Assembly (NCBI GenBank): GCA_963932465.1
Contig: OZ010791.1
Coordinates: 152,875,915-152,939,914, forward strand
Origin: Maratus speciosus
Taxonomy: Eukaryota; Arthropoda; Arachnida; Araneae; Salticidae
DNA: 64,000 bases
Reading direction: 5' to 3'
In this document: positions 45,577 to 56,274 of the stretch, one piece after another
Layout: every line of letters starts with the position of its first letter
How positions within the stretch are numbered: position 1 is the stretch's first letter
The notes under the pieces: model-generated
What the model was told of the DNA's origin: nothing
The model's database searches: none
What the model saw: the letters and a program-made list of their open reading frames with translations, nothing else
Made by a program: the position numbers and the translations under genes

Positions 45577-47112
45577 CCCTTTAAGACCGGGAGATTTTTT
45601 GGTAGAAATTTAAAGTTTGGGTGGTTTTCCCTTACCGATTTGTTACCCCTTACGTATTTGATTGAAAAAAAAAATATTTAAAAAATACCCCATGTCAGGT
45701 TATGCCAATGAAGGACCAACACAATTGTGTGGGTTCGGACTTAATGCATCCGTTTTTGGGCTGTATCTGCACAATTGTGTAGTTTGGGATTACGTGTGCA
45801 AATATCTAAAAATAAAAGTTTAAGCAAAAAAAGTTGTTGTTTATTGAGATAATTTTCATCAGCCACAATGAAAATGCTTGAAACAATTTTTGTTTTTGGA
45901 CAGACCACTACAATTTCATTTTCTGAGATGTGCTCAATGCTCGCACCCCTCTTAAGAGCCGTTGACAAATGATATGCCCTTCACTCCGTTTCGATTGTGC
46001 CTGATCCTTCAAATTTCTTTTTTTAGTTTTTCCAGCAGCAGTATTTTGTTGAAATACCGATCGAAGTACATAAAACATAGGTCTGAACCAGAGTAAGGTC
46101 TACAGCAGGTCCTAAGCCCAGATCCTTGTGGACTAGGTCTGTACTTTCCCACTGGTAAACTACAAAATTTAAAACTATCCCAGGTGATACTGTTACGACA
46201 GAGTGTAGTTTGTTTTTTATATACTGCTTTACTGAAGCTCGTCCTAAAAAAAGAATCGTCTGCTCATCTATGGAAAATTTTCCCTGATCTACTGGTCAAT
46301 TCAAGCAGACATTACGAAATTTGTCGAGCATTTGCTGAACTTTCCATAATGTATTATTTATTCATTGTGGCTTACTTGCTGTGTCGACAAAATGGAATGA
46401 ATTTATCAAACTTAAAAATCTATCTCGTGATATGCATATAACTCATATAAAACTTATAAATCATATATGACATCTATAATTCAGAGCAAAAACATACCGT
46501 TCGTTACATGTGCATATTATATATCTAATACTATTAATTTTAAATAGAAATCATGAATATTTTAAATAGAAATCATGAATAGTACAAACCTATTTAAAAT
46601 TAATCCGGTTTAAAAATGTAATTAATAAAAAATAAATTGCTAAAAACATAAGTTTAAAAAAATCACTTAATTTTTTTATATATATATATTAGGAATTGTG
46701 CTCATTTTGGAAGTGGTAAAGCCCGGACCCGCACAATTGTGCGAGTCATTTGTTTTTCAACGTTTGTAAAGCGTAATTAAATTTATCAGAGACAAAATCA
46801 ATTAAAATCATGAATAAAGTGTATGAAAAGAAAAATTAAATCTAAGCAAACACTAAAAATCATATTTAAAAGAAATTACGACAGTATATACTTTTCGTCT
46901 ATTGTTGTCAGATGATATAGTCTTTTTAAAAGCAGAAAATCTAACCCTGTATTTTAGTTAGTGCCCCCTAGTGGTGTCTTATCAAAATATCTGAAGCCAA
47001 TTAACTCATATAAATGTGCAGATTTGGTTTTAAATCTAACAAAAACAGAAAATAGTCATTCTCTTTTACTTTAGTATCACCCCCACAATTGTGTGGGTCA
47101 AGGCTTAAAGGG
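45577..47112 (-). mobile_element. piggyBac-superfamily transposon, 1,536 bp, defective
   Basis: The left end CCCTTTAAGACC follows TTAA (45573-45576). The right end GGCTTAAAGGG (to 47112) is followed by ATAT, not TTAA, so the right flank has mutated. The interior encodes a broken piggyBac transposase on the minus strand. The 10-bp palindrome CACAATTGTG occurs four times, near both ends (45720, 45770, 46732, 47084), and twice more in the related miniature element at 18434, but I noticed it nowhere else. The (TA)n run near 46677-46690 is internal. Confidence 0.8.
45760..46300 (-). pseudogene. piggyBac transposase fragments
   Basis: Reading the minus strand from about 46294 down: FSIDEQTILFLGRASVKQYI (46211-46294) matches the family's DEQM..FKGR....QY..NKP block with its first catalytic aspartate. 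Then, in another frame, STDLVHKDLGLGPAVDLTL (about 46095-46150) matches the GLG..VV.L segment. Then FDRYFNKILLLEKLKKEI (about 46010-46065) matches FDN.FTS..LL..L with the second catalytic aspartate. Finally LKRGASIEHISENEIVVV (from 45968 down) matches the segment before the third aspartate, which is not visible. Several frameshifts and stops separate the blocks, and the N-terminal and cysteine-rich C-terminal regions are missing. Confidence 0.75.
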
Positions 47113-47979
47113 ATATGCAAATAGCTTAATGATAGCGAAGTGATCAATAACGATTGCACTGCATATCATTAACGAATTAGCCTCCCCCCTCTCATTTATT
47201 TAAAAATACTGGAAAAGGATTCTTAATTTTTTAAAATTAAAGGATAAGTGGATGTAACATAGTACATTCAAATCTCAATAAATATTTAGATAATTAAAAA
47301 AAAAAAAAATCATTATTTTCGCATAAATTACATGAAACACTGGGTGAAATAACGTTCAAAATTCATCGTTTCTTCCTTATTGTCACAACGAGACTAATTG
47401 TGAGAAAAATCTGTCTCTATTGTTATAAATTGTATATTTTCTGTATTGCAAAAAGTATACAATTTCTGAATCTGAAATTCGCAGCCTGAAAAAGTTATAC
47501 GCGAGAGAGGAAAAAGGAAGAGGACATTTTTATAGTTCAATCTTTTCTGTCCGATTTCTTATTTTTAAAATTTCTGCGTAATATTTCGTTCTCAGCTAAA
47601 TATAGCACCTGTATAAATTTCATATTACAAAATCTTTTGAACTGTCGCTCTTAATATATTTATCAAGCCTCGATGATCATGTGTTGACCTTGCTTTCAAA
47701 TTCAAGGTAATCCAGATCACAAAATGTGGCTGGTACTTCTTGTTTTTCAGTCGAAAAAAAAGTTTTTTCTCGTTCGATACCCTGGCGCCTACAATGTAGC
47801 TCCAGCTATGAACAAAAACAAGTTGTTTTCATTCATTCCAAATTACTGCTGGTTAGGTTACCTATAAATACTACAATGAAATCTGCCGGTTGCTGTTTAC
47901 GAAGTTAAATGCAATGTATGGGGCAGAACGAGTAAAAAATTGACGCCGTGCTACTACAATTGCATTTCTAAACTTTTCC
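47113..47979. other. AT-rich stretch, nothing recognised
   Basis: The short frame at 47726-47908 is unremarkable. No repeat or TIR identified. Confidence 0.4.
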
Positions 47980-48152
47980 ATGTCACGTATGGAACAGCTT
48001 TTTTACATATTACTGCTGTTTTAACAATGTCATTATGTCCTAAAATTAAAACAACTATGCTAATATGAAAATCTAGGTTTTTTTTTTGTTGTTGTTGTTG
48101 TTACTTTTAATGTATCGTTTATATTTTACAAACCTATAAGTTAATAGATATA

Positions 48153-49270
48153 AAGTCGAACCTCTATTTAACGAAGTCGCTAAATCCCGGAAAAAAGTTC
48201 GTTATATGGAAAATTCGTTAAATAGAGATTCACCTTTTTAAATACTTTAAACTACATAAAACAAATTTTAAATTCATAAACACTAAATATTTTTACTAAA
48301 ATTAATCACATTTTTTTTAATAAATTATATCGATTTGTTTTATTTATTTTACCCACCAATATCCATCATCAATTCATTTTTTCTATCTGTTTAAATCTTT
48401 GAAATCTGCAAGGAAAACAAAACATTGTCCGGGAATACACTGTATTTTCTGTTTAAAGTAAATAATTTTACATTAAAATTAACGAATTTTAATGACATTA
48501 TCGTATTTATTATTATTATAATATATAATTTTAACCATACATTAACATATGCGTCCTTAAATTTAATTTCTGAAAAACTCTGTGAATTTTGCCTGAGATT
48601 TTTATTTTAAAAAGTGCTTTCTCTCATAATACGTCTCGCATCTTTGCAATGCACCAAAAACACCTTCATGCGTATTTTCTTCTAACTATAATTCGCCTCG
48701 GATTGTTTCAAATGATTTTAGCATTTCATCATACGAAATTTTGTTAATTCCTGCATAATGACCATTTCCATCACCATCATATTCGTCTTCATCGCAATTC
48801 ATTGCTGTATTGTTTTTATTTTTCACACTGTTGAAGATATCCAATTCGGATAGTGTTTCCGAGGTCTCAATTTCAGAATTAAGTGAAATAGAATCATCAA
48901 TTAGCACATCATGGTTAATTTCTTCTTTTTTTCTCACTGTTTCCACATATTTTAAAGTTACTCTAAGGGATTATCGTCTTCGTCCTCCGTACTTACCGAA
49001 TTCTCACTGCTAACAAAAAAGGCGTCTAGTAAAACCAGTTCAAGGCCATTGAATATCATAAAATGTGTTTAAAGAACGAATAAGTTTGAAATGTCCAGAA
49101 ATATTTTGAGAAATGGAAAGAAAAAAAAATTTTTGATCACAAGAAAAAGTTCGTTAAATAGAGAATGCACTTCGCTATTTGGAGGTTATTTTACGAAGAA
49201 ATTCGCAAAATATTCTTGGTTCCAAGGAAAAGTTCGCAAAATAGAGGTTCGTTAAATAGAGGTTCAACTG
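48153..49270 (-). mobile_element. pogo/Tigger-like transposon copy A, 1,118 bp
   Basis: Ends AAGTCGAACCTCTATTTAAC and (reverse complement of the right) CAGTTGAACCTCTATTTAAC are flanked by TA (48151-48152, 49271-49272). Subterminal repeats of the TTCGTTAAATAGAG kind occur several times near both ends. The interior keeps the C-terminal part of a Tigger-type transposase on the minus strand. Copy B at 61192 shares both ends and the flanking non-coding sequence but keeps a different piece of the gene. Confidence 0.8.
48602..49015 (-). pseudogene. pogo/Tigger-like transposase C-terminal fragment
   Basis: On the minus strand, an acidic stretch (STEDEDD, then CDEDEYDGDGNG) leads to ISYDEMLKSFETIRGEL, an in-frame stop, then LEENTHEGVFGALQRCETYY and a final TAA at 48602-48604. 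From family knowledge, Tigger/pogo transposases end with an acidic linker and a helical segment of the form (V/I)(S/T)Y.EAL..(F/L)..LR..LE. The DNA-binding and DDE domains are absent. One in-frame stop and at least one frame change mark it as dead. Confidence 0.65.
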
Positions 49271-49660
49271 TATAGCTATTTATGTAAGTGTCACGTGCAG
49301 AACATTTTGTCTGCTTTTGACGGAATGGTCTCGCAACGGGGATATTAATTAGGTCTAGATTTTTGGAGACTTTTAAACCTATTAAAAACAGGCAGCTTAT
49401 CTTAGGTAGAATTTTTGAAATGCGGAGATTTTTAAACCTATTAAAGGGTCAATATCACGTGTGGGACAACTTTTCTACATAATTACTGTTGTTTTAACAA
49501 TGCAGTTGTATCCTAAAATTAAAACAATTATGCTAATATGAAAATTCTGGTTTTTTGTTATTTTTAATGCATAGTTTATATTATAACAACTTATAATTTA
49601 ATAGTTATAGGTATTTATGCAACGCGTCACGTGCGGTACATTTTGTCTGTTTTTCATTCG

Positions 49661-51293
49661 CTCGTTCTGTGGAATTGAACTAGACTTGATTTTGCCGTAT
49701 CGAAATTTTGTTGTTTCTATAATTTTGTAATTCTAAGTCAGTGATGGGCAAACATTTTTTCGTGCGAAAGCACAAAAATCATAAATATTATTTACTTACT
49801 TTCTAACAACCCAGGATGTAACATGTAATATATATTAGCATGTAAATTGCTACAAGTATATTTTCTACTTACCCTGGCATTGACAGGTAAGGAATAATTA
49901 CAAAGCAAGTAAATATAAAGTGATAGTAACGTTAAGTGGACAAAATTACACAATAATTTATTCCGTAAAGTTACATACAATGACCATGGTATTGTACAGG
50001 GGTTAATGAAGATTTTAATTTAATTCTATGTTAACAATTACACTCTTTCTTAAAATCTGAACTAATTTTCGCTTATTCTAAATTCGAATCCTAATGTGTT
50101 TATTATGCTTTATAACCTTATAGCGCAACCATGTTTTATATTAAAATCCCTATTTTTGATTTATAAATGAGCTGTATAAGTTTTATTCCGAATTAATTTT
50201 TAACTATATGCCAACAGTTATGCGCTCCCTTCAGTTATATGCCATAAAAATTGCTCAGTTAGGAAATTTATTTTTTGAATTTATCCTGTAAAATCCTTTT
50301 GAATGATAAAGACTAAAAAATATCAAGAAGGTCAAAATATTTTTGAAAACCTCTATTTTGAATGATTTGGCTTGTGAGCTACCCTTAGCATACACGGAAA
50401 TTTTATATTTTGTTAATTCATGCAAACAAAAGTATTTATATATATATATATATATAGACTCTATATCAGTTACGGCGAACCTTTTCACATCCGCATGCCA
50501 ATTTTTTTAAAGAGATTTTACGTGACTATGACTTGCCAACAACCAAAGAAAACACTTCACTTGAATTATGGTTTATTACTATTAAAAATATGTAGGTAAC
50601 ACAAATCTAAGTAATAAATTGTAATAAGTAAAATAATTATTATCCTTTAGAAAAAAAAAAGTAGATGGACAATTAATTCTCCAAAAAGTAGGTAATATCA
50701 CTCTGCGATTTAAGGAAAAATAAAAGTAATTTTTTTTTTCGGTAATAGATAAGACATAAGATAGTGAGTAATGTACAATATTTCAGCATAAACTTTAAGC
50801 AGTATTTTTCTGTAACCTACCTACTACGACCCGTTTCTATAATTTATTGCGTTCAATTAGAACCAAAAATTTCTTCATAAAGTTATTTGAACAAAAGCTG
50901 CATAGTGCTGAACAGTGTAAACACTTTGAGGGGCTTCCGAGTTGTTATCCACTTTACTCTATAGATGATTGCCTTATAAATAATGAGCCATTGGGAGATA
51001 AAAGTCTAGCTGCAGTATATAAACTACGTAATAAGTTTTTATATTAAAATAAAAGCTAAATATTAAATTATTGCTTTATAAAAAAAAAAGGGGGGGTGGT
51101 ATTAAAGTAAGATAAAAGTGTAAATAAAATTACAATTTTAAAAATGAAAAAGATGATAAATTAAAATAAAAATTTAATATAAAAAGTTTAAAGTTTAAAA
51201 AATATAAGCACAGTTAAGAAAATAGAAAAACTTCGGATAAAGATGCTAAGGATTGGTCGGTCAAGGAGCGACAGATGTTAGGTCAAACATCTA
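49661..51293. other. AT-rich stretch with two isolated hAT-like left ends
   Basis: CAGTGATGGGCAAAC (49740) and CAGTTACGGCGAACCTTTTC (50466) look like hAT left ends; the second resembles the end of the element at 57207. I found no partner right ends or duplications, so each may be a truncated copy. The 66-codon frame at 50847-51047 is not recognised. A (TA)n run lies at about 50437-50455. Confidence 0.4.
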
Positions 51294-51474
51294 ACAAGGA
51301 GAGGGCCAACCTTGTTAATAACAGATTTTGATTATTTTAATATATGTTGTAGGGTAGAGACCCCTTAGTGTCAGGTTCAACGGATTTTATCCAACGCTCA
51401 TTAGTTCTTGAGAAACCGGGGGGTCTAATATTAGTACACAACTTAAATACTTACTTTGCAACCAAACTGACAGG

Positions 51475-51548
51475 TTAGTCGTAGCTCAATTGATATGGCA
51501 TTTGCCGGCTGATCCGCGGGCCTGGGTTCGATACCTGAATGCGCTACA
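51475..51548 (+). tRNA. tRNA-like sequence, probable tRNA-derived repeat (left arm)
   Basis: It has an A-box-like TAGCTCAATTGATATGG and a B-box GGGTTCGATACC at normal spacing, with a loop CTGATCC whose middle triplet would be GAT, and ends in CTACA. The acceptor stem does not pair and the anticodon stem has mismatches, so I do not consider it a working tRNA. It lies in a repeat arm. Confidence 0.4.
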
Positions 51549-52270
51549 TTTGTTTTTCTCATTTTTTGTTTTATAAATATACTTGTAATTATAATTTAAT
51601 AAATTAAATTAAAAATTTTAATATCATACATTAATTATAATGTTAACAGACTTAAATTTATCATTTCTTATTTCTAAACTATTATTTCTCATCCTTTAAA
51701 GAGGTTTAAAAAGAAATTGGATCTATTATTGAATGATAAAAATTCCAAAATCGTGACAAAATCTGTTGTGTCGCATCTAGTTTTGATAAAATAAAAGAAT
51801 ATTCAAATAAAATAAAAATAAAAGCAGATAAAGGGGAAAGCAAAATAATTGAAAGCGCAAGCATGCTTATTACAAATTTAAAAATCTTTAATATGCAAAA
51901 AATTGGTTGTAATTTAATTCTGATACTAATTTTTTATATAATTATGCTTGTTACTTTAAAAACAGAATAATAGTATTATTGCCTTAGCTTCCTTTGTCAA
52001 AGCAATGCGTAAATAATGTTTCTTTAAAATCACGAATTGACACAATTGCTCAATATCATTGCATCGATAAAGAATATATGAAATACATTTTAAAAGTGAT
52101 TTAAAAAAAATTAACAGTTTTATGTTTTATTACACTATTTAATTAAAAGTAAAAAAAATAAATAGGTTAAAATTATAATTGATATACAATATTGAAAATT
52201 TTAATTGACAATGAGATTATTAATTTATACTTACAAGTCTATTTATAAAACAAAAAATGAGAAAAACAAA

Positions 52271-52344
52271 TGTAGCGCATTCAGGTATCGAACCTGGGCC
52301 CGCGGATCAGCCGGCAAACGCCATACCAACTGAGCTACGACTAA
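52271..52344 (-). tRNA. tRNA-like sequence, probable tRNA-derived repeat (right arm)
   Basis: This is the inverted partner of 51475-51548 and better preserved: A-box TAGCTCAGTTGGTATGG and T-arm CAGGTTCGATACCTG with four pairs. The anticodon-loop triplet is again GAT. The acceptor ends still do not pair, so it is probably a repeat head or pseudogene. Confidence 0.4.
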
Positions 52345-52612
52345 CCCAGCATTTTGGTTGCAAAGTAAGTATTTAAGTTGTGTACTAATATTAGACCCCC
52401 CGGTTTCTCAAGAACTAAGGAGCGTTGGATAAAATCCGTTGAACCTGACACTAAGGGGTCTCCACCCTATAACATATATTAAAATAATCAAAATCTGTGA
52501 TTAACAAGGTTGGCCCTCTCCTTGTAAAACAAAGGCACTTTTCAGAGTCTTTTTTTTCCCCCTTCTACACAGAGTAACGGTACAACAGGTCATAAATTGT
52601 TATCAGTAATAG

Positions 52613-52614
<2 letters not shown>

Positions 52615-52645
<31 letters not shown>
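52615..52645. repeat. (TA)n microsatellite
   Basis: About 15 TA units. Confidence 0.9.
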
Positions 52646-52650
<5 letters not shown>

Positions 52651-52752
52651 AATAGAGTTAAATAAAGGAAGTTTAAAGAGAAATATAAGAAAGACTCATG
52701 GTCCCTCGAGATACATAACGAATTGGAAATTGCATGTAAAATATGGCAAATG

Positions 52753-53133
52753 AGGTGCGTTCGTACTATAACTAGTTTTATAAATATTTTTTTTAAATCT
52801 CATATTGTATTGAATGTATATTTTAGTGCACTTCATAAGTGCATATCAATTTCATTCTATCCGAAAGGCTGTAATATCGTTAAAATGCATTTGAAATATT
52901 TTTCCCCATTGGCCGTCATGCAGCGGAAAATTTTTGACTGTCCCTGTAATTAAACTCTAAATCCGATTTTCATAAAATTTGAAATGACTCGACAAAATTT
53001 CGCAACAATTATACATTTAAAATTTCAAACCATTAGGTTGGGTAGTTTTTGCTCTGTTATATGCGGACGGACGGACAGACGGACCGAACGACGACTATAA
53101 GTGCTACATATTTATAGAATTACGAATGCATCT
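52753..53133 (-). repeat. Dispersed repeat family G, copy 3
   Basis: In reverse complement it matches copy 2 closely: CTACCCAACCTAATGG, TCCGTCTGTCCGTCCGTCCG, ACAGGGACAGTCAAAAATTT, GTGCACTAAAATATACATTC and TAACTAGT... to CGAACGCACCT. Its outer right edge has decayed (TACGAATGCATCT instead of TACGAACGCACCT). Confidence 0.7.
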
Positions 53134-53660
53134 AAGAGAACTACGGAGAATTTGGGTATTTTTCGGGTATCAGGCTCGAAGGCGTCGTAATCGGGTAGCT
53201 CCAGCAATAATTTCTTTGGGGAGGTTATATAGATTTTTCAAGAATTTTTTCGAAAGGTCAACCACTCTTTTCGTAAAAGTAGGGCATTAAGGTCTTTGCG
53301 GATAGTATATAGTATTACGTAAATAAAAACAGGTATTACGAACAATGTGGAGGTGCTTATTATGTAGTCTACTAAGATTGCCCATAGAGGAATTACATGT
53401 AAACCCCAAATGGAACAGGCGTAACGTAAGTCGTAATTGATAAAATACAGGAGTTATATAAGAAATATTTGTTATAAATAGCAAGTGTACAACTTTTTAA
53501 GAATGGTTTAAGGAGGCTGGTCACTCAGCTTTGGAATTCTCCTCCGTAATGCTAAGTCTGTGGACTTTTGAGGCATTCGTATATTTAAAATATCTTCTCG
53601 GAAAATTCATATTTTTAACATCTTATTTTCTGTGTACTCTTCTTAAAGGATGTCTCTTTT

Positions 53661-53801
53661 TTTCTTAGTTTTCAAAATATTTCTAAAATCTATGCTGAAT
53701 TTAATATTTTATGTGTTAAAAGCGGGCGAACTGTGAGTGAGATTTTAACACTTCCTGTAAAATTAAGTCTATACTTTAGAAATATTTTGAGAACTAAGAA
53801 A
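53661..53801. repeat. Inverted repeat, 27-bp arms
   Basis: TTTCTTAGTTTTCAAAATAT then TTCTAAA (53661-53687) pairs with TTTAGAAATATTTTGAGAAC then TAAGAAA (53775-53801), one mismatch. It abuts the inverted family T copy. Confidence 0.7.
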
Positions 53802-54004
53802 GGGTGAAAAACGTCTTTGTCACGTGATCAAAATCGCTTATAACTCAATAGGTAATTTATTGATAAAAAAAATGGAAAACACAGCTCGATTCCAAATCGC
53901 TTCCATAGTCAGAACTTCCAGTTTTATATCTTGCCGTTTAAAAATGAATTTCTAAATGTGTCAAAACGTTTTGCGCTTGTTGAGCAGAGCAGTTGAGAAC
54001 AGCC
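53795..54004 (-). mobile_element. TTAA-family T copy 4, partial, inverted
   Basis: The reverse complement reads GGCTGTTCTCAACTGCTCTG then CTCAACAAG, then TCGAGCTGTGTTTTCCAT and TTTTGATCACGTGACAAAG, matching the left half of copy 1 (841-1040) closely. It stops near the stem at 53775-53801. TTAA is mutated to ATAA beside the element end. Confidence 0.65.
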
Positions 54005-54009
54005 ATAAG

Positions 54010-55605
54010 GCTAATTGATTTAAAAAAAAAACATTTCTTCATAACAGATTTAAAAAGTTTTTATTTAGTTACGTATTAGTACATATTAGCATGTTTTAGA
54101 AAAGACCCAATAATTTCTAAAGAGGTTCAAATCTAACTTTCATTTGTTACTTTATTTTGTTTATTTATTTTATTTTATTTTGCGTGTGGTGACTGGTGAG
54201 CAAGCCCTCTAATGACTGTTCTTTAAAAATAGTTATCAAATATTTTTTTTTAAATTCTAAACGTTCTTTAATAATTAAAAAAAAAAAGTTTCTTAAAAAT
54301 ATAGACAACTGTGAGAGCGTTACCTAAAAATAATCTGCGAAAGAAGCAAATATTTTCTAATGATTATTTTCCTGAACGCATTTTTCTATAATTTTAATGA
54401 TGCAGACTCAAAAGCACGAATAGAAACTTAAACCTCATTTTTTTTTATTATTATCTTACGAAAAAAAAAAAATAATAATCACACATCAAACAAATTGGTG
54501 TATTTTTCCAACGAATCTCTTAATGTAGTAGCTGTACTAGCTTCGCCTTTTATATATCTTTACTATATAATCAGTTATTTATGAAGTGATATGTGAGTTA
54601 TATGGCTGTGTTATTTTCTAAGGAGATTTAACAATTATAGTTTACATTAAATTCACTTAGCTTTTTCATTATTTTATGCAATGTGTAATTAAAACATGTC
54701 AGTAGAAAAACAAATTTGTTTTTTAAGCTAAATTTTCTTGAGAACCTTATACTACTGTTTAAATATTTTGCCAATTTGATTTTTTATGAAAAATAATTAT
54801 AAACGTTCCTCATAAAGATATTCTTTTTTACAGGTAAGAAAAGCAATTTGGATTTATAAAAAGACCCACATTACTTTTGCTTTAAAAGTAAGGAATACTT
54901 TCTTGCTCTTTTTTTTTTTAGGTTATGTGTTTTATGCTTGTATTTTTTTTATCTGAATCTTTTTACTTTTATATGTAAATATTTAATATCTGCCTAGATA
55001 AAGATGGAACTTCTTTTTTATATATTAATATGGTTTTTTTTTTGTTGTTGTTAAATAGAGCGCAAAATATATCGCCAACAAAAAATCTCTTTCCAAAAAT
55101 TTCGATAATTTGAATGTATAGTTTTTTTTCTTCTATTGCTTAGTGTTTTAACCATAGAAAAATTTGTTATCCGCTTTTTTATTCGAAATTTTAGAATTCC
55201 TTCTCCTGCATACCATTTTTAAATTATGTCTTAAAATAGCTTTTGCTACATTTTTCGCTTATATAAGATCTTTTTGGTATATTTATTTTTAAAAAAGCTG
55301 TTTGTTTTTCTAAATGTTTGTTAAATTAAAGCAAAAATTTAAAAATTATAATATGGTTAAATTGTTTTTTTTTTTTTTCTTTTTTTTTCAGAAGTAAAAA
55401 CTTAATGGTGCGAAACGAAGAATAAAATAAAAATATATATCATGTCAATTTAACTAACGTTAATTACACTACGTCAATTTATGAATGTCACTTATGTTGT
55501 ACACTAGTGACACGAAGACATTCATAAGTTAATGTTAAACCTATAGAAGCGTTCTTTATAAATATCTCGCTTGCATTTTAATATTTTTAAAGAAATTTTT
55601 TAATA
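54010..55605. other. AT-rich stretch with a small stem-loop
   Basis: CAATTTATGAATGTC (55474) pairs with GACATTCATAAGTTAATG (55518) with one bulge around a CACTTATGTTGTACACTAGTGAC loop. Nothing else recognised. Confidence 0.4.
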
Positions 55606-55775
55606 AGATACTTGAGATCGATATCTAATGTTGTACGTTTGTACTTTCTCAATTTTGGTTACAGGTTTTTTTTTTTTTTTTTTTTTTTTTTAAGTATACT
55701 CATAAAAAAAAATAACTGCAACCAAAATCGAAAAAGTAAAAATGCACAACTTTAGATATCGATCTCTAGTATCCT
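55606..55775. repeat. Inverted-repeat miniature element, about 170 bp
   Basis: AGATACTTGAGATCGATATC pairs with GATATCGATCTCTAGTATCC, and AATTTTGGTTACAG pairs with CTGCAACCAAAATC. A T run (about 55665-55692) lies near the centre. Confidence 0.7.
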
Positions 55776-55876
55776 ATAAATAAATAAATAAACAGAATAA
55801 AATTAATTTAAACATTTAAATTTGGAAATAGCATGATGGAATGGTATGGATTTTTAGAGGCTGGGTAAGATATAGA

Positions 55877-56274
55877 ACAGGAGCCGGCAGTACAGACAAC
55901 CCAGACAACCACCTCATCGAGTTCACGGATGAAATTCTAGGATTACTTAAATCTTGATTCGCATATTAAAACGCAATCGGTCTGCCAAGTCATATCTGGG
56001 TGGAAAACACACGAAAACCCGATTTGAGCGGCTGACACGTAGGTTTACCATTGTGTTTTCTTGCTCCCAGTCCTCCATGTTTTCATACCTTTTGGTGCAG
56101 GAAAACACAATGGTAAACCTACGAGTCAGCCGCTAAAATCCGATTTTCATGTGTTTTCCCCCAAGATATGACTTGGCAGGCCGATTGCGTTTTAATATGC
56201 GAATCAAGATTTAACTAATCCTAGAATTTCATCCGTGAACTCGATGAGGTGATTGTCCGTGCTGCCGGATCCCG
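55877..56274. mobile_element. Palindromic miniature element family P, copy 2
   Basis: The arms pair almost throughout: CCGGCAGTACAGACAA / TTGTCCGTGCTGCCGG at the edges, ATCGAGTTCACGGATGAAAT / ATTTCATCCGTGAACTCGAT, CATATTAAAACGCAATC / GATTGCGTTTTAATATG, AAAACACAATGGTAAACCTA in the right arm against its complement in the left. The loop is about 30 bp. Related to 39110-39475. Frames within it are shadows of the palindrome. Confidence 0.85.

Larger units (their letters stand above)
47980..49660 (+). repeat. Local direct duplication, about 200 bp, left unit split by an insertion
   Basis: Unit 1 (47980-48152 continuing at 49271-49320) and unit 2 (about 49450-49660) share TTTTAACAATG, TCCTAAAATTAAAACAA, TATGCTAATATGAAAAT, a T/GTT run, GTCACGTGC and ACATTTTGTCTG. 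The pogo-like element 48153-49270 lies exactly within unit 1, so the duplication is likely older than the insertion, or both units belong to a wider tandem array. Confidence 0.65.
51294..52525. mobile_element. Fold-back element with a tRNA-like sequence in each arm
   Basis: The left arm (51294 to about 51650) and right arm (about 52180-52525) are inverted copies. The outer 300 bp are nearly identical: ACAAGGAGAGGGCCAACC / GGTTGGCCCTCTCCTTGT, AGGTTCAACGGATTTTATCC / GGATAAAATCCGTTGAACCT, GAGAAACCGGGGGGTCTAAT / ATTAGACCCCCCGGTTTCTC. Similarity fades inward into AT-rich DNA around a spacer of about 500 bp. Each arm carries one tRNA-like sequence, in opposite orientation. No coding sequence and no obvious target duplication. 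Confidence 0.8.

Noticed and set aside
46184..46441. 85-codon plus-strand frame
   Set aside because: It is antisense to the piggyBac transposase fragments, which are the real coding signal here.
50847..51047. 66-codon frame resembling a small exon
   Set aside because: No domain, no defensible splice sites, and no similarity to a protein I can name.
51475..51548. Functional tRNA gene
   Set aside because: The acceptor stem does not pair and an inverted copy sits in the partner arm; better explained as a tRNA-derived repeat.
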